NCBI RefSeq assembly: GCF_902806685.2
Contig: NC_048546.1
Span: forward strand, 4,960,001-5,024,000
DNA from: Maniola hyperantus
Taxonomy: Eukaryota > Arthropoda > Insecta > Lepidoptera > Nymphalidae
DNA: 64,000 bases
Direction of reading: 5' to 3'
A program made the translations under genes and the position numbers. Below, one piece after another: positions 34,286 through 45,513 of the stretch; the stretch's first letter is position 1, and each line of letters starts with the position of its first letter. The notes under the pieces are model-generated. The model was not told the origin of the DNA and did not search any database. It saw nothing but the letters and a program-made list of their open reading frames with translations.

Positions 34286-35629
34286 TGATTTCACGTGACC
34301 AATAGCCTAATATTTGACATATCGTCGATTCAGGATCAAACCGAGAGTTTCCTCTCTTTAGTTCACTCTGGAGCAGTGCGCGAAGGCGCGGCGCGTCGAG
34401 TTACGGTTGATGCAGGGTTTATATGGGAGAAAATCCGCTGACGCAGAAGCGTGCCGCGCAAACGAATGGTTAAAGCGCACTCGCGCGCCACTTATTTTCA
34501 GTATATCTTCAACCGTATCCCGAAATAAATAAGCTGAATTTACCAACTTTAATTATTCATATTTTGGCTTGGTTTATAAACATAAAGAAAGAAACTGCAT
34601 CACTCCACCTCCGTCTGTGAGCATTGCGCCTATCGAACTATTATGAAGCACGTTACCACACATTACACTGTAGAGCGCGGCGTCGATGAACAACATGACC
34701 TTCTTTATACAGTTCTTGGATTACTAAGAGCCACATTGAATAGTCCCGTCGCACGTTATGTGTGTCTACGGCCTTAGTGGATTATGTAATTGGGTCTATC
34801 CCGACCACTATGGTGGTATTTGATAATAATATTTATATTCGGAAAGTTCGAATCCAATTTAAATTTTAAATAAAGCAATCGCAATAATGTTTGAGTTATA
34901 GTCCATTTGGCACCTTTTGTGTCAATAATCGACTGATACAATTTATAGCCATTGTGGAGACGGACACGTGGCACAAAATATTCCTTTGACAGAACGGACA
35001 GGCCTGGCAGATGGCGAAAGCGAGCGTTTACGAATTACTCGCTATTATGTTTTCGATTTTTGTAATAAGATTGTACGTACACAATGCCGCACTCTCCCTT
35101 CATATTTTGGTATTTAGCTCCGTTATAAAGGTCGGTAACTGTCATATTACTTGGATGCTCTTTTCTCGCCTTTGCGCTTTTGAATCCGAATTTATTTTAA
35201 CTTTATTTAAGCATTTAGGGATTGTGGTTCCATGCAGTTTTGGGAGATTATTTACGTGCAATTGACTGACAATTCGTTCATTCCGTGGCGAATTGAGTCG
35301 TTTATTGTCGGAAATCGAGCAATTCGGATGTGAATTTATCCGCTTCCGTTTTATTCAGGGTGCAATGGTCACTTCGCCGTTTACGGATTGGGGGGTGATG
35401 TATAGCGATCGGGAGGTAAATCGATTTGCTATTGATTTGCAAATAGACGCATTCATTAACACCCCATTTAAAGATTAGTTATGATAGTTGGCGGTTAAAA
35501 ATAATTAATTGGTTTTAATAGTTACTTTTGATGTCGTCTGGCCACCTATAGGGGGTATGCTAAGACTAGGCTTTCGGGTGCGAGGTCGCCATTCCAGCAA
35601 CTTTATCGAAATAATATTATGTCTTCCAT
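34286..35629. other. Unique, locally CpG-rich sequence
   Basis: About 34360-34500 is rich in GCGCG and CpG. About 34985-35480 has near-balanced composition and no link to any repeat here. Two plus-strand frames (35011-35265 and 35293-35478) are in the same frame, separated by stops, and match nothing I know. The stretch is a fair candidate for a conserved regulatory region or old exon, with no direct proof. Confidence 0.3.
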
Positions 35630-35825
35630 CTATTGCCGCTTCTACTTCGCAACTCGTTTCGCTATGTCGATTCGGGTACTCTGGTATGTCTGCAATATAC
35701 AGATCTCCTCATTTTTGTATACGCCCCATAAAACTACGGTATACACCACAGCCTTGTGACCCAAAATGCCTACAAGAGACTTATGTCCAGCCGTGGACGT
35801 CTATCAGCGGACGACGACGAACCTG
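35630..35825. pseudogene. RTE LINE pieces in opposite orientations
   Basis: The left piece (about 35630-35725) is minus strand and includes the reverse of an RNEEIR-type segment (gatctcctcatttttgtata). The right piece (about 35735-35820) is plus strand and ends tatgtccagccgtggacgtc plus a GACGACGACGA tail. The head-to-head arrangement implies inversion or two insertions. Confidence 0.65.
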
Positions 35826-35907
35826 AAACAAAATGATCTTCTGAAACATCTTGTTAGATGTTCTTACATGAATTATCAACAGATGAGGATTTCGTGCCGG
35901 AGGAATA

Positions 35908-36170
35908 AGCTGTCATAGCCTAGTGGTTAAGATTTCGGTCTCCTATTCGGGGGTCAAGGGTTCGATCCCGAACACGCACCTCTAACTTTACAGAGTTACT
36001 TGCTTTAACTATGAAGGCAAACATCGTGAGAAAACCTGCATGCCTGAGAATTCACCATAATGTTCTCAATGGTGCGTGAAACCAGCCAATCCGCACTTGG
36101 CCAGCGTGGTGGCCTATGGCTAAACCCTTTTCATTCTGATAGGAGATCGGAGCTCAGGCGATGGGTTAAT
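35908..36170 (+). mobile_element. tRNA-derived SINE (family A)
   Basis: Head agctgtcatagcctagtggt and ggttcgatcccgaacacgca, body gaaggcaaacatcgtgagaa and ggccagcgtggtggcctatg, end aggcgatgggttaatgac. A piece of the middle (the atgtgcgttttaagcaatta block) is deleted. Confidence 0.85.
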
Positions 36171-36836
36171 GACATTGACTTATATGTATTTTACTTCGTA
36201 TGGACAGGGTTATTAAACAAACAAAATGGCACCGACTCATTGGTGCTTATGCACCAATGCAACCTCAGTGACATCTGGATTTCAAACGGGTCGTTCATTA
36301 GTATCTAACAGGTGGCGCTGATTTGTTTTGTTTCTAAACCGTGAAAAATTCTGTTCGCTTGACCATATCTTGTCATTTACATATATCGATGGTTGATGAT
36401 GAGGATTTTTATTCAAGCGCAAATTATGAAATCCATCTTTTTCTTGTGAATGAATCTTATCAAGTTTATTTCTGGAGTAGCTCTTAAATAGATGGTGGTT
36501 CCTACTGCGCCAGACGTAGTAGTAAATTCATATGACATCATAAGTGCATAATATAGTTTACACTCATTTGTATCGGCCGGCGCCTATAAATGTGGACCAC
36601 TTTATAACCTAGTCAAAGAGATAGTGGTCATTTAATTAATAAACAAAAAGGACAGGTCCAAATATAATGCTTTCATTTTATTTATTTATTTTTTATTTTA
36701 TTTATTTTATATCTAATTAGAACGGCAGTGCCACTTACACTAACTAGATGATTAATAATAAATTTAAATACAAATAAAGGTACAAGAAAAAAGACATAAA
36801 ATACAAAACGATAAAAGATCAAAGAATTTTGAATAT

Positions 36837-36885
36837 GTACGCTGAGAACATTGAATGACATATTCATGCAATGCTCTCAGCGTAC
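36837..36885. repeat. Hairpin next to LINE stop codon
   Basis: Arms gtacgctgagaacattgaat and its near-complement (atgcaatgctctcagcgtac) match at 20 of 22 positions around a 5-nt loop. It begins one base after the stop codon. Structured 3' UTRs are recognised by the RT in several LINE families, so this could be the template signal. That role is inference. Confidence 0.7.
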
Positions 36886-36886
36886 T

Positions 36887-37735
36887 TCAGTAATCCCGAA
36901 CCAGTATTATAGACCCATCATTAAATGGGTCCCATTGAGCATTATTGTCCAAAAGCGCGTTGAATGATGCTAATGAACGGGGTATAGGTGACATAGATCT
37001 AGCAACAGTGCGATGATGTGGGACCACGAAAAGTTTATTTTTTCGTGGACGAAGATTACTGTTGGATTCAGGGACACGTATGCGACACAGTTGGTTATGA
37101 AGTTCTGGAGCATTAACATCTCCTCGCAAAATTTGACACATAATTTTGAGTTGGTCGCAAATGCGTCTGACCTCCAGGGAGTTGAAACCTAAGCAACCTA
37201 ACAGAAATTTGGTTGGGTATAGGAAAGGATAATATCCATAGCAACGTTTATACAGGTATCTTAGGAAGGCCTTTTGTACTTTTTCTAATATAAGCCCGTA
37301 CTTTGCCTCGTACGGATGCCAGACACAGGTGCTTGTTTCGAGCTTGCTTCGGACTAAGGCGTAATATAGTAATCGTATTACCAAAGGACTATGGAACTCC
37401 CGAGAGTTGCGTAGTACAAATCCTAATCTTCGAAATGAGTCAGCTGCTACGGTGTTAATATGGTCATGGAAGGTCAATTTTTTATCAAAAATTACACCTA
37501 GGTCTTTCATGTTCTGTACTCTGGGAATAGGGATTCCATCCATTTTATATTCATGTATCAAAGGATACCGAACTTTACCAAAGGTCATAACTGAACATTT
37601 GTCACGATTGAACTCCATTTTGTTCGCTTTACTCCAGTGATATACAGCTGTAAGATCGCATTGCAACTTGAGACAATCTTCGATAGAAGTAATTTCGAAT
37701 ATAAGTTTTAGGTCATAATGCTCCCTGCGGAAAAA
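36887..37735 (-). pseudogene. Reverse transcriptase C-terminal fragment, Jockey/CR1 group
   Basis: The minus-strand frame 36887-37666 (259 codons from its first Met, stop TGA at 36887-36889) is open and continues upstream to about 37735. It carries the thumb and downstream region: KCSVMTFGK, MKDLGVIFDKKLTFHDHI, a YYALVRSKLE segment and a FLLGCLGFNSLEVRR segment, all typical of this LINE group. Upstream the catalytic FADDLKL box reads as EHYDLKL, so the Asp pair is damaged or truncated. There is no endonuclease domain. It is not functional. Confidence 0.85.
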
Positions 37736-37989
37736 GATATCATTAGAATTTAGATGTAGACCTGTCAGTTTATTTTAGTTTATAGATTATGTTGTACAAC
37801 TAAATTAGCCACATTGGCAGTGATTCTGATGTTTTTCTCTTCTGCATATATTTTTAATATTGCGAAAAATTTACGGATAATTATTTTCAAACTAAAATCT
37901 CTAAATTTTAGTGCTACTCTATAAATGTCACTATGCTCAAGATTGGCACAGAAGTAAGAAGTTTAACAGGTAAAACTGTTTAACTTCGG

Positions 37990-38306
37990 ACAAAAAGCTC
38001 ACCCGGTGGTAAGTGATGTTTCTGTCTAAGATGGAAGCAATTTTACTTGGAAGGGGTATGGTGGTTTTATTAAGCCCATACCCCTTACCCCGTGTTTCTA
38101 CACGGCATCGTACCAGAACGTTAAATCACTTGGCGGCACCGCTTTGCTGTTTGGGTAATAACTCGGCCATAGCCTCCCACCAGGCCAGTCACCAGACCAT
38201 AGACAATTTAGAAATTATAAATTCCCGAATTGTCCCTGCCAAGAATCGAATATGGGACCTACCATTATAAGACCACAACACTCAGCACTACTACGTCCGG
38301 GAGGTC
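37990..38306 (-). mobile_element. tRNA-derived SINE (family B)
   Basis: Shows ggtggtaagtgatgtttctg, the paired ggaaggggtatggtggtttt / cccataccccttacc segment, cacggcatcgtaccagaacg and the worn head (ccgggaggtcat). It is more diverged than the 39.3 kb copy, and its A-rich tail is missing. Confidence 0.8.
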
Positions 38307-38739
38307 ATCAAACTTTCTATTAAGAACTATGAATTATCCCCCATGAGTTGTAAGGTGACCGACTCTTAGACTATCATATTTGCCATAACAGATAAACACC
38401 GTGTCCGCTTATGGTTTTATTGGGCTGTTGGTTTGTGTTATATTCCACGATTCAGGCGTGCATGTTCTATGCTAACAAAGCTTCTAGTTCTGTAGTGAAT
38501 TGTAATTCTATGTAGCTGCAGAAATTTATTGATTGTGTACACACTGCTTTATGAATTAATAGAAATATGCATGTACCTATTTAGCTTGAATAATATCTGT
38601 TTTTGCTGAAATGTTTTAATGTGTACTTTATTTGTATAGTCAAAGGATCAGCATGGCTGTTCAGCGCGGAAATGCAGCCAGTATTCTTGGCACCATTCGG
38701 CGTGGGAATTATTTTTGCTTGCTTGCTTTTAATTTTTAA

Positions 38740-38970
38740 CCGACTTCAAAAAAAGGAAGTTCTTAATTTGACTGCATGTTTTATTTTGTTGAATGTTGTT
38801 ACGCGATTACTTCGCCAATTATGAATTGATGATGATTCTTTTTTGTTTGGTAGGCCATACTTGAGAGGAGGTTTCGTATAATTTTGGTCAAGATCTCATG
38901 AATATCTTCGAAGATAGAGAATAGAATTCCTCAAGGGATTAGAATAAATTGCTCGCGATTTGTGTATATC
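38740..38970 (-). repeat. Unclassified lepidopteran repeat (reverse copy of the 30.8 kb repeat)
   Basis: Begins ttaaccgacttcaaaaaaag and ends aaattgctcgcgatttgtgt, the reverse of the 30740-30995 repeat. Confidence 0.65.
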
Positions 38971-39274
38971 AATCTATCAAATCAACGACGAATAATTTAA
39001 CTAAATTAACTATCAAAGTATTCAAAGTACTTAGATGTTATTAACAGATATGCAAAGGTAATCAACATCGCCTAGATAATATGCCACACACTTGAGACTC
39101 ATAGATAAATAAGGATAATTTGCGTGGTAGAAAATAGCTGAAAGATATCGATCTCATTGTATTTGTCGACAGCAAATATTATGTAAAGTTCTCCGCATAC
39201 TATGCTCAAGCGTTATTTATTACATTGAGATCTATTTTGCTGCGGCTTCGTCTGCGTGAATTTTTTTGAAGATT

Positions 39275-39586
39275 TTTATTTTATTTTATTCAGATACAAG
39301 TTAGCCCTTGACTGCAATGTCACCTGGTGGTAAGTGATGATGCTGTCTAAGATGGAAGAGGGCTAACCTGGAAGGGGTATGGCAGTTTTTATTAAACCCG
39401 TGCCCCTTGTTTCTACACGGCATCGTACCGGAACCCAAAATCGTTTGGCGGCACGGCTTTGCCGGTAGGGTGGTAAGTAACTAGCCACGGCTGAAGCCTC
39501 CCACCAGACCAACCCCTGAAAGGAATCGAACCCGGGACTTCCCACTAATAAGACTACAGTGCTTACCACTACGCCAGGGAGGTCGT
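39275..39586 (-). mobile_element. tRNA-derived SINE (family B), well preserved
   Basis: A/T-rich tail, ttcagatacaagttagccct, ggtaagtgatgatgctgtct, and the tRNA-like head with B box (ggaatcgaacccgggact) and ctacgccagggaggtcgt. It lacks the short spacer (aatttctaaattgt type) found in other copies. Confidence 0.88.
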
Positions 39587-41640
39587 CAAATCCTCCCGTT
39601 ATTGTCTTAGTAGGGATCTACATTATAGAAAAAACTTGCATGCAAAATCTCTTTCTAGATCCGCGACAAGACGCAATTTTTGGTGTGGTGATATTATGTA
39701 ACCACAAAATCATGGATTTCGGTACTTATGCTATAAGAGATTGTTACCTTGAAAATTTCAAAATTCTAGGTCAACGGGAAGTAGGTATCTACCTACCCTA
39801 TAGGTTTTGATTCCCTTAACGGGTCTTGACAGACACGACAGACAGACAGACTGAGCGACAGCGATGCGATGTGATCTTGTAATGGAATCTTGGGTTTCTA
39901 TTTTCTTTTCAGGTATGGCACCTAAAAAATGTACTTTTACAATTACCTCTAAATTTTAATTCCAATTATTTCAGGTGGTTATAAAGTAGCGCAGTATAAG
40001 CAGACGAAGTCATGGGAATACTGTTGTTAACCTCTTAAGCGTGTCCTGCGCGCGACGAGAGCCGTGACTTGCGATTTGCGAATCAGAAGCACACTCTAGT
40101 GGACGTAACTTGTTGTTAGATACAACACAATTTGCCTTCGCTGCCGATTGTTCTACACGGTGTTTCTTCTGAACAACGTGACGTGAACAGCCGGAGGACT
40201 CTTAAGAACTCATGTTAGTTGTGAAGTATTTTTGCTGATTCCTGCATAATGTAGTGGCTTTTGACGTCATTAGTTTTTATCAATGTTGAACGAATTCAAC
40301 CCAGCTGAGAATTTGCAAAATTTTAAACAATGGTGAAATCCGTCTAGCCCACGGCCCACCTGCGATGAGCAATTATAATGATGATTGATTTTGTAATTTT
40401 TAATATCTGGTTATATTTTTTTTCTTGTATTGTTTTGTGAGCTGAATAAACTTTTATATATTTTATTTTTATCAACGCGCATGTTGTCATTATTGCAAAA
40501 ATCTAACGTGGTCATTATTAGAATTGTCATGGTGACAAAAATACAGTCTAGCCCCCTGAGCTCCTTTTCTTGTTCTGACAGCGATTATGGTAACAGTTGG
40601 GCAGTGTAAAGAATCTCAAGCAGAGATGGGGAATCTAACGCTAACCCCGAAAACTGGTCTATAGAACAAGACATAATCATAGTAACTTTATCCAATATGC
40701 CTCACAACAACATTTTGGACAACAACAGTTATTTGAAGTCCAAAGAGTCCGTCTGTCCGTCATTGAATGAACAAGAGGAGTCGGGGCGAAACGTGCGTCG
40801 ATTGTGTTTGGGATTTGTGTGGTGCTGCGTGGTGGTGGTGCGTATTGCTTGCCTGTTGGCTGCTTCTTCCTGCATGTTTAGCAGTGGGAGGGCGGGCGGT
40901 GCATTTCGCATGCTGCATGTTGCACCATACAGATTCGACTTGTTTCAGCGGATTACAGCAAATTAAGCTTTTGGTTCATTGTATATCATGGACTTTGGCA
41001 AAGTAACGCCTGCTTCTATGCAACAAGAGGAGTGGTGAAAGATTCTTTCAAAGTAGTGTCTTTGCATATCCTTGTCTCAAAAATAACCAAGCAGAAAAAG
41101 AACTGTTTGAAAGTTAATGACAAATCTAAAATGAAGCAGTCACACAACTACTTTGTAGCTTCGTAGTTTTCGCAGAATCATCTATGTCGGCGACTGTGCA
41201 GTGTCCACTCGACATTACTTCTGTCGCGAGATAAGGGTTTCCAGAGAAACTACTTCAGTGCGCCATTTCCGATGGTAAGTGTGAGGAAATTTGTTCCCCA
41301 GGTTACCTAAATATTGTTCAAACCCCATCCGTTGCACTATTGTCGTACCTATTCCTAACACAAGCTCTACGCTTAGTTGAAGAAGAGGAAAAGGGAATGT
41401 TCGTCATGATTAACATGGCTAATATTCTTAAAAAAAATAAAAATTGTGTTACTGTTGCACATGTAGAATGCAATTTTCTACTTGTCTTGAAATTGAAGAC
41501 AATAAATATGTAAAGTCTGACCGGCCAAGTCAGGCGGAAATAGTTGAAAGTTTCCGAGTAGGTTGAGTTGATACTTGATTATGAAATCCGATCAAGATCA
41601 AATTATCCGGTTGATAACTTCAATATTTAATTGAATTGGC
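39587..41640. other. Intergenic sequence
   Basis: A CAGA tract at about 39826-39860 and a LINE 3' UTR fragment at about 40430-40465 were seen. Opposite overlapping frames at 40697-41006 show no known family. No gene is called. Confidence 0.4.
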
Positions 41641-41810
41641 TTATAAGTCCCGCAAATTGCTAATGCGCGTGGCCACCATTTTAGTGACGTCAGCACTAGA
41701 CTGAAGTTTCGAGCTGATGGTATATTTTTACTTAAATATATGTCAAATGACGTCATTTCGATTTTAATGAGACATGGTTCCAGCGCAATAGCAATTTGTG
41801 GGACTTATAC
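41641..41810. mobile_element. MITE (family 3)
   Basis: Ends ttataagtcccgcaaattgc and gcaatttgtgggacttatac. The interior matches the copies at 13.3 and 31.8 kb. Confidence 0.85.
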
Positions 41811-42555
41811 CTAGTATGTAGAGAAATGCAAGGCAGTTTAAAGATTATTCTGTAAAATATGTTTTGAGGATAAAACATGTTGTATAATATTCGTCAAGAC
41901 AAAAATACTTTGTATCATACTTCATGACAACAACATGACATGAAACATGTCGCAAAAATGCAAGAAAAGTCGAAGAATATTTGATTACGTAAATTTTCCG
42001 TTACCTTCCGCTAAGCGCATACGAATGCACATGTTTATACCGTGTTTGCTTGTTTTACGTGTCGGCCGTGGCCTCTGTGTAGAGCGTAAGACACACTCAT
42101 GTATGTAGAAGTATTATATTAACGTTCGTATAGATAACAGGTCTTCAAAATATTGACATAGAACTTAAAATTGTAACGGATCTGCAAATAGTGCTTATTG
42201 ATGTTTATCAACAGTTTTGGAAGCATGTCTCATGGTTTAGGGAAGAGGAACTAAAAATATTATGATTATTTTCTATAGTGTTTGCTTTGGTTTTAACTGT
42301 TGGTTAGTATCTGATACCTAATTAGTTACGTACCTTACAATATCTTAGTACGAAACTTGTAAGAAAAGAAGAAATGAAATACCTTCGAATTATTTTCATC
42401 TATTTAATCTATTGAACATAATTTAAAGGAATTTTTTCTCTACATTATTGTAAGCAGTTGGAGTAGACAGTGTGAGGTTTGAGCCGACAGAACAGTTTGA
42501 GCAACTGAGATCATGGTGACTTGGCTGCAATAGACCTGTTGGCAAGTGATGATGT
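41811..42555. other. Intergenic sequence
   Basis: AT-rich. Nothing recognised. Confidence 0.45.
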
Positions 42556-42670
42556 ATCCTAAGAGCGTTTGTGCACTCATCCGTATTCGGTTCGTAGTCA
42601 TGTTTTTTGCATACATTTAAAACATGAATACGAATCGAATACGAATAAGTGCACAAACGCCCTAAGATGG
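42556..42670. mobile_element. Small foldback element
   Basis: Arms cctaagagcgtttgtgcact and agtgcacaaacgccctaag face each other around a short loop. The inner parts (ccgtattcggttcgtagtc and gaatacgaatcgaatacgaa) also pair. The total is about 115 bp. The open frame 42423-42656 (-) crosses it by chance. Confidence 0.75.
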
Positions 42671-43619
42671 AGCGTGCTTGCTTAGAAGATGCCTACCTAT
42701 ACACGCTTGACTTGAAGGTTTCATATGGAGGGAAAACTGATGCCAAAATCTCAACTTACGTACCTAACGAACGTACGAAAACTGGAAGAATATTTAGGAT
42801 AAGAAATAGGTAGGTACCTACTTGATATTTTTTTAAATAGTAATTTTGATGAGATGCATTTTCCTTATATTGTTAATGTTACAGTTTTATTATAAGTATT
42901 GATTAATGTGACACGGATTTAATGTGACGTGATTCTCGTATGTCCTCTCCTTTAATCACCAAACAACCGCGACTGCAGAGTAAGGAAGTTTGCGTTTACA
43001 ATTAGGGACACAACACTGATAATATTTGACAACGAGCTCCGTTTATTGTATCGCGAACGTACATTTAATTACCATGGTGTAAGTATTATAATACGGTATT
43101 TGACAGTTAGTCAAATCAGTAACTTTTTATCAAACGTCAAAACATGCTCTTAGTATGCGATATCCTATGAAATACTAGAATGTGACGTCACATCATAATG
43201 ACATACTTTTTTACTTTGATCGATAATTTAAAATTGTTATTATTACACTTGAAACTAACTGAGGACGTGGATTTTACGTATTTTGGAAGACCCTCTATTT
43301 AATAATCACTGAGAAATAATTTATTTTTGATATAGTCAAATACCCAATTATTATAACTGTGGTTGACTCCATTTAAACAATATTTACACAAATTACATTT
43401 AGTATTTATTCACTGTTGTCACAATACCTAATTCTAAAACGCTGTAAATACAAACTCCTATCAAATCACTTCATCACCATCCAGTGGTCGTTGAGAGCTC
43501 TGCATTCGACATTGCAGATGAGTACGTAAACCTGGAACATATTATAATCCAGCTAAGTAGGTCCAATTTCTAGAATGAATGAATAGAGGCTAGCCCGCGC
43601 CAACTCCAAACCAGTTAGG
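42671..43619. other. Intergenic sequence
   Basis: AT-rich. Nothing recognised. Confidence 0.45.
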
Positions 43620-43835
43620 TAGCGTTCGGGAAGCTTAGAAATATGTCTTCTCATCCAAAATTCCTCAGTGCTTGAAGGCCAAAGTCTTCGAAAAGTGCGT
43701 GTTTCCAGCGATGACATGGATCCGCGGAGACATGGTCGCTAACTATGGGCCTCAGAAGAAAGCTTAGAGTCACTCAGCAAGCGATGGAGAGAGCTATGCT
43801 AGGTGGAAATGATAATGCGAAGGGAACATAGTTTG
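43620..43835 (+). pseudogene. RTE-type LINE fragment
   Basis: Broken plus-strand frames correspond to the stretch just after the RT catalytic core in RTE elements: a KAKVFEKC-like block, a GSETWSLTMGLRRKLR-like block (here aacatggtcgctaactatgg) and QQAMERAMLG (cagcaagcgatggagagagc). Several shifts and stops are present. Confidence 0.7.
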
Positions 43836-44546
43836 AAGAATTAATAGTACAATGGTCTGATTGAATGGTTTGGTTCTGATACAATTGTTTAAATTTGTAG
43901 CGTGCACTAAAATTTTGTCTGGAAAATCCATAGCGAAACCAATAATTAATCTATGTTCCGTCCCTTTTTAGCAATATTAAAAGAAAAATATGATGCAGAT
44001 AGTCTAGATTTAGTTTAGAGAAAGACAAAAGAATCGGCGCCAATATGTCTCTAACACAGATCTCCACAGAACAAGCTCCTGTACCGTTTGGGTCCAGTTC
44101 TGCTGGAGACTCGATTGAGATCGTCTGTCTTCCTAGTAGACGCAGAGCCAAAGCTTCATATACGTATCAAATTCTTTTTGCAAACCCATACCTTTACTTT
44201 GAATATCGCACACATCGATGATGATTAATATTTGTCTGGCACAAAAATAATTTTCGAGAACCCAGCTATGAGGCAGTGATGTGTTTATAACCTACCTACT
44301 CAATGTTATCTGTACTTATGACTTTGCGACAATCAACCTTTGATCGCTTCTCGAGTGTTTATTTTGTTGGCATTTTTAAATTTTACACCTATCTTGCAAG
44401 TTGTACCTAATGGGGTCTATAAAATGTGTGAAAACTGCGGTTGTTGAGATGCGATTTCTATAGAAAAGTAGAATTCACTATTCAAGTTAGCTTAAACTGA
44501 TGAGTGAAGATAGAGCCAAATCTTTACTACATTTTGTAGAATCGAC
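43836..44546. other. Intergenic sequence
   Basis: No gene or recurring repeat was recognised. Confidence 0.45.
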
Positions 44547-44728
44547 CACCGACGGCAGAAAATAATGTACATCGGCCTTTAGAATGACATTTCGGCTTTG
44601 TAGAGCGTTGTCTTTGTCAGTCATACCTATATGACGTTTTGTTGGTCTCAACGACACAGACAATGCTCTTCAAATCCGCTATCTCCTTCTAAAGGTTGAT
44701 GTGCATTATTTTCTGCCGCGTATTGTAA
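44547..44728. mobile_element. MITE (family 2)
   Basis: Ends acggcagaaaataatgtaca and gtgcattattttctgccgcg. The terminal repeats are about 38 bp. It lies in the same orientation as the 50.6 kb copy, and opposite to the 47.6 kb copy. The outer left end is worn. Confidence 0.85.
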
Positions 44729-44734
44729 TTGCTT

Positions 44735-44830
44735 AAAACGCACATTTATTTACTCAGAAAAGTAATTCGAGGTGCGTGCGAGGATTCAAACCCCGGACCC
44801 TCGTGTTAACCACTATAGGCTAGCAATGCT
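44735..44830 (-). mobile_element. Family A SINE, 5' part only
   Basis: Reverse copy with cttaaaacgcacatt, gaggtgcgtgcgaggattca and gttaaccactataggctagc. The body is missing. Confidence 0.7.
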
Positions 44831-45074
44831 AGGATACCTATATTTGTATGTAATTAGTCTGCGCAACTGTTGTGCGAGTTAGCCGAGGCGAGCACACAAT
44901 CGAGTGTCAACACTTGAGGGAGCGATGACTCGGTGCCCACTGCCGCCACCACACCGCACACCCGCCTTGAACTGGACGTAGTTTTGTTTATTTGTCATTT
45001 TAAATCGTACTTGCATGTCACTTTCAATGTGATTGTGACCGTGGGACAGTATTTTTAGAGTTCCGTACCCGAAG

Positions 45075-45320
45075 CAAAGAATAGACCGAAAACTCGATAG
45101 ACGTTGGGGTCCCACAGTGCTAAAATAGCGACCTCGCATCGGAAAGCGCAGCGTTGGACGACCTTCACAAGGTGGACAGACGATTTCAAACGAGCCGCAG
45201 GGAGCAGATTATTCAGGTGGTGCGAGACCATAGCGAGTGGGAGTCCCAGCTTCAAGAAACCTATGTCCAGCAGTGTCATCTATCATTTAATAATGATGAT
45301 GACGCTATCGGTTGACGATG
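45075..45320 (+). pseudogene. RTE-type LINE 3' end
   Basis: The conceptual translation (with a frameshift near 45150) has LDRRWGPTVLK, RPRIGKRSVGRP, RWTDDFKRAAGSRLF and ends near cctatgtccagcagtg with a GATGATGATGA tail. This is the C-terminal end of RTE ORFs. The plus frame 45104-45364 covers the middle of it. Confidence 0.8.
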
Positions 45321-45365
45321 ATGATGATGTACCTGCTTTTATTTTGTTTTCTCTAACTACATAAA

Positions 45366-45513
45366 TAGTACGCGACAAGTCAAGATAGCAATCGGGGTGG
45401 GCATGCCGCACGCCCAGTATACCCGCACAGTCCCCACGCTAGCCCGGTGCGGATAGCGCGCGTGACGTGCGGGTGTGCGGGGCCTCCCCCCGCCGCATAC
45501 CCCGGTACTATTT
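45366..45513. mobile_element. GC-foldback MITE (family 1), right end deleted
   Basis: The left end tagtacgcgacaagtcaaga is intact and the palindromic centre is present. About 20 bp of the right terminal repeat is missing, leaving accccggtactat. Confidence 0.8.

Larger units (their letters stand above)
36671..37735 (-). mobile_element. 5'-truncated LINE with T/A-rich simple tail
   Basis: The 3' end is at 36671-36710 as a (TAAA/TAAATA)n tail read on the minus strand. The 3' UTR is about 175 bp and carries a strong hairpin next to the stop codon. The 5' end is lost near 37735, inside the RT domain. Confidence 0.85.

Noticed and set aside
40697..41006. Two overlapping plus-strand frames of 79-89 codons
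   Set aside because: They overlap each other in different frames, lack a recognisable family, and show no splice or promoter context.
45104..45364. 86-codon plus-strand frame as a host gene
   Set aside because: Its residues match the C-terminal end of RTE LINEs, with a frameshift and a triplet-repeat tail.
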